This document shows positions 56,107 to 64,000 of a DNA stretch of 64,000 nt, piece by piece. The position numbers and the translations under genes are program-made. Source of the stretch: Agelas oroides (lineage: Eukaryota; Porifera; Demospongiae; Agelasida; Agelasidae); the NCBI GenBank assembly GCA_949130485.1, contig OX422183.1, forward strand, positions 20,553,934 to 20,617,933, read 5' to 3'. Each line of letters begins with the position of its first letter. The first letter of the stretch is position 1. The notes below the pieces were generated by a model that saw only the letters and a program-made list of their open reading frames with translations, did no database searches and had not been told where the DNA came from.

Positions 56107-59100
56107 ATGTTGCTGCTACTACGTCGTATTGGTAAGCAGTAGCTTGCGTCAATAATTTGATGGAAAGACAACATTACCTTGCTTACCACAGCTGCTGCTA
56201 CTGCTCTACTCTCTTTCACTATTCTACAGTATGCAGGTGAGGCTATAGATAGCTATGATGTATACAACATGAATCAGATCATATCACATCATATGTATGG
56301 TGTAGTCTCATATCCCACACTCTAGTTTCTTGGATTAGCGTGCATTCTGGTCAAGGAATGGCAGCAAATTGAGCAGTGCTGTTTGACCTTAGTCTTGCCA
56401 GCCAGACCCTTTCTGCTCCTCAGTGACTGGGCTGCTGACCACTTGCCCCTCTCCTTTGTGTACCAATAATGAAAGCAATAGGCCCTGAGGAACAAAAAGG
56501 GTCTGGCTTGTGAGACTATTTTGACATTGAGTGCTCCTGATTGTAATTGAGGAAATTGGTGAGTTATCCACAAATTCTAGTTGATGGAATTTCTAGCTAA
56601 TGAGTCAGTTCGAATCTGAGAAATTCTAGCAGGCTAATGGTTTTGGGTATCTCTATTCACTGGACTGGACTACTGGACTGACCTTTTTGCCACTAAAAAT
56701 CATACACTCACCTACCAGTAGAGTTGCAAGCTACATTGTACTAGCCTGTAAAACACTGCCTTTTGCTGTCCAATGCCCTTTTGACTACAATTAGTTTCCA
56801 AATGGGCAGGGCCAACTACTTTGGAAAGCAACCATGTAATCGAGAGGTACCAGTACTGTTGACCTTTTGCCTTGATAGATCTTCTACTTGTATACCTCAC
56901 TTGTCACTCATTTTAGGGATTGATGGAATATTTCTTTGCCTGCATTTTCGTGTAGCTACACTGCACGCTAACCCCGCCTAAACCACATACCGTATGCCAT
57001 GAACTGGTCACTTCACTATACTGGCAGATTGATCATGCTCAAGGTTGCTTCTCAACAGTGATCACTCTGGAGTGACAACTGCGGTATAAATGCAAGTTGG
57101 CAGCTTTCCCAAGTCCATGTGTTATTCCTATAGTAATTATAAAACATTTACTAGACTTTTATTTGCCAGGAAACAGCTCCATTTGATTAGTGTAAAGCTG
57201 TCTTTCTAGGCAGTATACAACACTACAAGAAACTGAGACTAATTACAGGGCATAAAAATGATTTTTAGTGACAATAAGGTCAGTCCAGTAGTCCAGTCCA
57301 GTAGTCCAGTTCAGTAGTCCAGTCTAGTAGTCCAGTCCAGTAGTCCAGTCCAGTAGTCCAGTCCAGTTGTCCAGTTCAGTAGTCCAGTCTAGTAGTCCAG
57401 TCCAGTAGTCCAGTCCAGTAGTCCAGTCTAGTAGTCCAGTCTAGTAGTCCAGTCTAGTAGTCCAGTCCAGTAGTCTAGTCCAGTAGTCCAGTCCAGTAGT
57501 CCAGTCCAGTAGTCCAGTCCAGTAGTCCATTTCAGTAGTCCAGTGAATAGAGACACCCAATGGTTTTCCGATATTTTGTGAACATCTATGAAATCACAGA
57601 ATTATTACTGATGTCACAATGGCGTCCAAGTATGGCAAGTATATAGAGATGCTGAAACTCCAAGTGCAGGCTGTTCACATGAAAATAACAGTAGTTTACC
57701 CAAGTAAACAAGGTGACAGAAAGGTTGTACTATAGAATTTGAAGTAAATGTCTTTCAAAGGTTTTGCATTTTGCCTCGGTGCACTGTATGTTTTAGGAGT
57801 TTCACTTTTTAAGGTACCAGAATCAGTGTAGTGAATTGAATGTGAGTGAGCCTCACATCACACAACCCTACTCCCTGTCATTGCTCCTACACTGAAACCA
57901 TGTTACACACATTCTGGCTAGTACAAGAATGGGCACGCCCTACACGGCTGAAAAGTCATCTTTCTACTGTACCTTTGCCAGAGAGAACTGTGTGATGACG
58001 CTCGTCTTCCAGGATGTCTCTCAACCTTTCAAGCATACTCACAAGCAAAATCCCACTCCTTCTAGCTTTTCTCACACAAATAGCAAGCTAAAAGTTAGTG
58101 TCTTTTCTTTTAAGTGTTGGAGGATTTGTTCAAAGTTCCGCCTGACCCATGAAAGTGTAATACCATCATCAACAGTAGCTAGCTACCACATGAGCATGCA
58201 AGGCATGTAATTGTTACATACTGCACTGACTTAATACATACCGGAAATTTACAAGTGTGATCAGGCCCCTTTCCCAATTATTTCGAGCAGTTGGGAAATA
58301 TATAAGAGGAGCCATTTTCTTGATAGCAGCTTCTAATCGGCTGTAGAAATTTGAAATTTGTGGGCATGGTGTGTATTTTACCATGTTTACATGATTATTA
58401 TTGATGAATTTTTAAAGACGACAGACGTTATGCAAAAGTAAAATCTAGGTCTGCACAATAAATTTCGGCCAATACCAGGCCTCATCAGCTGTGCTTGGGT
58501 GAGTGGGAGATGAGGGCTGCTATCTCTTGCACAATTACACACTGATAGTTTGACTGAACAAAGACTTGCATGAGTACATTCAACAAACACTAATGATTCA
58601 TTACATAAATGCATGTTTACTGACAAGCAATAGATACGGCTGGGTGCACAATTCTGGAACAAGGCTAACCTCTTCAACTTCTCTAGAGACTAGTTACGTT
58701 GGGTTGAATATTATAGCCTCAAGTGTGTAATGCATGACCAGCCAATGTGCTGAGGCTGCTTTCTGTCCATCATGCAGTCAACCACACTTCTCAAGTTCTC
58801 ACATAATGCAGCTAGTTGGAGGGAGAAAGGGAGACCATACGATGACACTGTTTTCATGTTTTGTTGACGTATCAACCACTTCTGCATATAAAACTTCTCA
58901 GAAAGGCATTTGTTCTAAATGGTAGGTGTGGTCAATCGATTGATAGGCTGACCATGTTATTGAACAGATATGATACAGAACATGCTACAAAGATTGATAG
59001 GGAGAGAGACTCTAGGCCTATGAAAATTTCGCAGATTGCTCATCGTAGGTGGATAAATACCACATGGAGTCTATGTATCTAGCACCCACCCCCTTTTTGA

Positions 59101-62100
59101 CTACATTATAATGTCCCTAAAACAAGGACAGTTACTTTGTACTTCTCAGTACATGTGCAAACTGACTTTAAGGAGATCCAGGTTAAACCAACAATAGCAG
59201 TTTGGGGAAAACAGACATAAAGGAGACTACACAAAAATTCCAACAGCTCTCATTTAGGAACTCTCCAATATCACTATAACTTTGTGGTGGTGTTTGGTAG
59301 AGAGTCATTCATGGCAAATGTAGACTAGAACTCCAAACAATGCAAAGACACTCACTGCAGTTTGCTGGTGTGTTTTAGGGGGACGTGATGGTGGGACAGC
59401 ATCCTCCTGGTTTGTCTTGGGTGGACATGGTGGAGGAACATCGCTCTCTGTCTGCTGTTGTTCACTGCAGTTTTGGGGAATGGAGGGTATCATCAGCTAA
59501 GAATTGTTGTGGAGGTATTGGAGGAGGAGGGGAGTCTTCAGAGTCAAGTGACTCTGGTGAAGGGATGTTGAATCCACATTAGTTGGGAGAGTGCCTAGAG
59601 GGATGATGACAACGGCCTGGAACGAGCGAATTAGATTAGCGAATCTGATTTCTGGTTATGGGAACGAAAATGAAGCATCCAGTGCTGTAGCAAATTGGTG
59701 CTTTATCCTTTTTTATCCTAGTAGGCCTACAGCAGACAGGTGAGATTTGCTAGTACAATAATAATATGATGACATGGGCACCCGAAAGTTATCACATGTA
59801 ACTTCATACTCAGGGCGTTAAATTGAAACGCGTGAGAACTAGGTAGCAGTCTCGTGTAGCCAGACCCTCGCTGGCGTGAGTCTGGCTACGCGCGACTAAG
59901 TACTAGGCTTTACATACACTACACTTGTAAGCACTGTAGATACAGTGTATGAATAATGTGCCAATCAGTGGTATGCCCCACCTGGCATATCTACCGGATA
60001 GATAGATAGATAGATTGGTAGATAGATCACGGAATCAATGTTTATAAAATGTGTACATAAAATAAATTGAAAATGATATACTAACACAAGCACAAACATG
60101 GACACAAGGATATAAAAATTGGGGCAGATGTTGGAGAAAGGCGGGGGATTTGCTGTCAGAACCTTCACCGAGGGGTTGGTACTTAGTTGGGATTGTCCCA
60201 ATCCACTCAAATTGTATACACATTCTCTTTCGTTGTGTTAAAGATGTCTTTGGAAATTCGAATTCCACAGATACCAATATCTCCCTGTCACACACTGTGC
60301 ACAACAGGGAAGCATGGGGTATTTGTAAGGGATATGTAGGGGGATGGTATGCAGTATTGTGCCCGGCTTGTTCCATTAGGACATCAATTCCCCTCCTTTC
60401 CCCCACCAAGCCCCAGGTATTGGAGGTAGGGCATACTACTGATAGGTGAATAATTGTGCTGCCATGATGATATTTGGCAGTATCATTGTACATATAGCTA
60501 GTAAAGTAATTTCATGAGACTGATTGTTGATACAGTATGATTTTTGTTTATACCTAGAAGGTAACAAAGCATGATTCAAAGGTTTATGTATAGCTCTTGT
60601 GCTGTGTTATTCATACTGTGGCAGTTCTAATTGATAAGTGTGAGCTTAATTTTGAACAGACTGGAAACACTACATGTAGCTTACATCAGTGAAAAATTCC
60701 TCCCCCCACCCCCCAACCTTTTTTCCCCCTTCATTGGTCTATCTCCAGGTGATGTTGCTGGACAGTTCACTGCAGCTCCCCCCACCTGTCCTGGTGATAC
60801 CTTCACCTTCACATGTACTGTTACTGGGGACATGAATGGAATCACCATCTGGAGAGTGGGTGGTGGGAGCAGTGAGTGTCCTCTGACACATCGCTCAACA
60901 TCCTCCTCTAATTGTGGACCAAGTGATGTCCTCACAGCTAGGCCTGGGACTGGGTTTGGAACAAACACTACTTCCTTCTCATCAACAATGAGTGGTACTG
61001 CAACCTCTGCACTGGATAGTACACTGGTTGAGTGCTTTGGACCAGCCAATAACGTAGACCCAGGGAACAGGGTTGGTGGCAGCACCCTCCGGATATTAGG
61101 TCAGTGTGTTTTTGCTCACCAGGAATAGCGATTGGTGTGTAGTAGATGTTTGCCTGTTTTGACAGAACATTGAATTGTACACCATAAGTGCTCACTAATA
61201 CCATTATCTATGCTATACTTCGAGCATAACCACATCCCAAGATGTTCATAAGAAGTTAGGGTTTACCTTGGTTTAGAGTTCAGTGCTATGTAGGAAAAAG
61301 CTTTGTTGGTAGGCTTTAGGAAAACAGAGTTCACTGCTTTTCACTTTGAGTCTCAAGTGGGATGGAGGCATTTACTTTAATCAGTCTGAACTATAATATG
61401 GCCCTGGTTCAATGCAAAGTCAATGGCGACTTTGCCATATTAGCTGTCTGGAAAAACAGAAACATCGATCATTGGCCATGTACCACGGAAAATCCCAGTG
61501 CAGGCTATTGATATACACTTGCATCATCACTGATAATGGGGGACAACACATATTAAGTTCATACTGCAAGTGAAAAGACCTGGGCAGAGACTATAAAGAC
61601 ATCCTGTGTGTACACAGTCAGAATGAAAAGAAAACACTCGATAACTAAGCTCAGTAAAGCAGCCATTACGTGGTATGGGAGAAGATGTTCACCACGTAAA
61701 AAACTGACCTGGATTTTGAACAACTTACACCAGAGACATAGAGAGCTCACTGATGCTTACACTAAAACTTCATCCCCAAGCATTATTGCGTGCGAACTGC
61801 ACCGAAACTGTTTTACGTGGCTAAGGTGTTTAAGTACAGGTGAGTAAGAAATTGGTGAAACCCTGAGAACTAGCATTTATTTCAGATAAGGAGTTAGAAT
61901 GAAGCGATCCCTCCTAGTTCAGTTTTGTGACGCTTGGTCCAAATAAGATATAAAACAACTTTGGTAGTGAACTAGGAGGGACTAATTGCTCACCTGCAAT
62001 GCTCCACTGCCTTTGTACAGCAACCTCTGACACTCAATTTTGATGCGCAAACATCTGGGCATGAGACTACACGTATGACAAAGCAACACTAAGTGGAACA

Positions 62101-64000
62101 TTGAAACTTAGTTTATCATCATTCTGGTTGATTGGGCTAGCTTGCTGTTCATTACAGATGGAGGGTATTGATAAAGTGCAACTTTTGCGTCAACAAATAA
62201 TGAACCGAATGGGTCTAAAAATAGTAGGTCTAGATGTCATACAAGTCACCCACTGTGCATGGTGGATGCAACTCTTCTGACTACACAGATTTGAGTGTAC
62301 GTAGTCACAGTAGTTCTGATACTGTATATATACTAGCTATACATGTAATAATTGTTGGTGGCTTCATACCCAGGCTTGTTTCCTCTTACTGAAAAAAGTG
62401 TGTCATGTACATACATGCAGCATTCAATTTTGGCATGTATTTACATGTAAGCACTAGTGTGTAAGATGTTTCAGTTTAGTATGCTATTGACGGTATTTCT
62501 TCAGGTCGCCCCTCTACCCCCACCCTCTCATGCGTTGACCTCTCTGGAGATGTCAGTGGAACTGTGAGTGTCACTGTGAGCTGGACACTGAGTGGTGGAG
62601 ACAGCGCTGATTTCTACCTCGTCAGCATTACCACCAATGCTCCTCAGACCCCATATGGGGGACTTCTAAACACCACCACTGCCAGTGTCACACAACATGA
62701 ACTAACTGGTTTCATGTCAGGCTATGAGTACAACATCACAGTACGTGGTGTGACAGCAACCTGTGGTGGTCTGGTGGGGGGAGAGAGTGAGCCCCTGTCA
62801 ATCACTCCTCAAGGTATGCACAAAGTAAACACTAGGTAGTGAGTTTAACTTGTGGGCTATGTTGACAGTGCTGAGTGCATGGAAATAGCTACCATGCAGT
62901 AACACTCTCAGTCTAAGTTTAAGGATGTGCAGAACCATCTCTGATCCCAGTACTTATTGCAACCATACAATATTCGTGTGATAATGAACTGCATTATTCA
63001 GCAATGGACATAATTTTGTCTCATGTGTCCTTTTATCATGGTCAATGTCTACGTCTTGACCATCCTTTCTTGTCCCAGCCAGTTTTGTCTCTGTAAACTG
63101 GTCAATCTAGTTTCATCACCATGAATTTCACAATCACTATAGCTAAGAATGCCATTGTGTTTATTATAGAGTTACAAACTTTCATTCGGAGACATTCAAA
63201 TGTTATGAGGAATGTTTTCTAGCAGTACCACTGGCCATGCAGACCTCTACAGTCATTTTATTCTTGTTTCTAATGCCCACTTTGTAGTTAATGTGACTTT
63301 ATGGTTTGCGCATAATTCGTGGTCTTCACCAACTTGTGGTGAAACAGACCTACTTGTGTTTGGCGTGTAGTTGGTAGCTGGATTATCCATACAGCTACTG
63401 AACGAGCAATAACTTGTGTTAGGCTTCGAGCTCACTTTGCCCATCCCTCATCAATTAGTTTGTGCATGGCTACCTCACCAAGTAGGTATTACTTCACTTT
63501 CTCTACATTGACTAGCTACCAGTACCATACAGCAGGTATTATTTGCAGGGTTAAATTTTTGCAGAAAGCAAATTTTCAAAATTGATTTGTTAACATTCAC
63601 CAAGCGCAAAGTAAGGTAGCTATTGTTTACCCCAGAGATGCTCGCAATGGAGACCTTTGTCAAGTTGTGCAGTATTGTGGTTATATGGATGCAGTCGTTA
63701 GCGGCATGTGGACTTGTATCACAAGCGGAAGTGGGCTGGCTCACACAAGACTAGGCACGGCCAGCAGCAGGCTAAACGAAGAGAATGAGCTCTTGGAATT
63801 TGGTAACTGTCTTTGCTCAATGTCTATTGTAACAGTAACATGTTACATGGACACAACTCTCTGCACGCATGTGGATATACAAGTCACAAATTTTCGCGGC
63901 TTAATTTTTTGTGGATCCCACTTGACCATGAAAAATGCAAAAATTACACCTCCGTAAAAAATACCATATATGACACGCAACCTATGCAAGTCTCTATTTT
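56107..64000 (+). CDS. Ig/FN3 receptor gene D (continues beyond window)
   Basis: Exons found: 56107-56131 and 56192-56236 (signal peptide MLLLLRRIAAATALLSFTIL, in phase across the joins); 60749-61099 (Ig-like, CPGDTFTFTCTVTGD to LVECFGPA); 62505-62813 (FN3, VTVSWTLSGGDSADFY to YEYNITVRG). Exon 3 is exactly as long as its gene B counterpart (351 nt), and phases agree throughout (phase 1). The second FN3, membrane and tail exons must lie right of 64000. Introns around exons 3 and 4 are alignable with those of gene B, so B and D are tandem duplicates. The coding parts seen have no lesions. Confidence 0.8.
56645..57558. mobile_element. 914-bp foldback/MULE-like element, 9-bp duplication, minisatellite in one arm
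   Basis: AATGGTTTT stands directly outside both ends (56636-56644 and 57559-57567). The termini match as GGGTATCTCTATTCACTGG and, inward from the right, GGGTGTCTCTATTCACTGG. Both continue through ACTGGACTGACCTT to CACTAAAAATCAT. In the left arm the ACTGGACT motif is short. In the right arm it has expanded to about 20 copies of the 13-bp unit AGTAGTCCAGTCC (57279-57545). It lies in intron 2 of gene D. Non-coding. Confidence 0.88.
57568..59304. other. Intron of gene D, nothing supported
   Basis: No exon fitting the receptor is seen. Scattered short frames lack motifs. Confidence 0.5.
59305..59580 (-). other. Possible proline-rich exon(s), opposite strand
   Basis: Two overlapping minus-strand frames have proline-rich, SH3-ligand-like content: SEDSPPPPIPPQQF in one, DVPPPCPPKT and AVPPSRPPKT in the other. 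They could be one exon with a frameshift, or two exons of a cytoplasmic protein. No domain, start or splice context was established. Confidence 0.3.
59848..59898. repeat. 51-bp hairpin
   Basis: AGTCTCGTGTAGCCAGAC pairs with GTCTGGCTACGCGCGACT, with a short loop. It is a small foldback distinct from the TAGCCTC family, although it begins similarly. Confidence 0.75.
59997..60027. repeat. (GATA)n microsatellite
   Basis: A short run of GATA repeats, the later units with GATTG/GTA variants. Confidence 0.9.
60170..60450 (+). repeat. Dispersed repeat, partner of 20380-20681
   Basis: It shares ordered blocks with 20380-20681, including TCTCCCTGTCACACAC and GCTTGTTCCATTAGGA. It lies in intron 2 of gene D. 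Confidence 0.6.

Overview
The window reads as a stretch of animal nuclear genome, most likely a demosponge. This is an inference from GT-AG introns that are mostly short, receptor exons in matching phase, sponge-type lineage-specific families and very dense small transposons. There is no bacterial operon structure, no CRISPR array and no rRNA.  Layout. (1) 1-10.4 kb holds three tandem copies of a Cys-rich multi-membrane-span gene on the minus strand. Copy A runs off the left edge with an open frame of 559 codons, copy B has two frameshifts, and copy C has lost its membrane core. Their flanks are duplicated too. (2) 10.7-13.8 kb is a BEL/Pao-type LTR element (minus) with a 5-bp target duplication, internal deletions, frameshifts and a changed polymerase motif. 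(3) 14.8-15.7 kb is a 20-bp minisatellite. (4) 16.9-19.5 kb (minus) holds the membrane and cytoplasmic exon of a receptor whose tail is an array of about 20 tyrosine motifs. (5) 20-27 kb is a patchwork of inverted-repeat elements, two of them with clear target duplications, then a 113-bp tandem array. (6) 28.1-31.2 kb (minus) encodes a large protein with a FEN1/XPG-like nuclease core and a C-terminal CXC cysteine domain, with one in-frame stop and one frameshift. Its upstream end is cut exactly where the next element starts. (7) 31.16-38.64 kb looks like one 7.5-kb DNA transposon. Its inverted termini carry a 21-bp minisatellite. It holds two convergent genes: a multi-exon DDE integrase-core transposase (minus) and a multi-exon gene (plus) combining an unrecognised domain, a SUMO-interaction-like motif, an Ig-like domain and a decayed protein kinase. 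(8) 41.2-64 kb (plus) is a tandem cluster of Ig/fibronectin-III single-pass receptors: B largely intact, C a rearranged pseudogene, D running off the right edge. Their introns hold several small transposons.  How it fits together. Two surface-protein families (multi-span Cys-rich; Ig/FN3 receptors with YxxV/YxxM tails) were duplicated locally and are decaying or diversifying copy by copy among mobile DNA. The best candidate for an undescribed system is the 31.16-38.64 kb element. The tyrosine-array receptor tail and the nuclease-CXC gene come next. Splice joins and frames were worked out by eye; family names rest on motif recognition and no database search was run.
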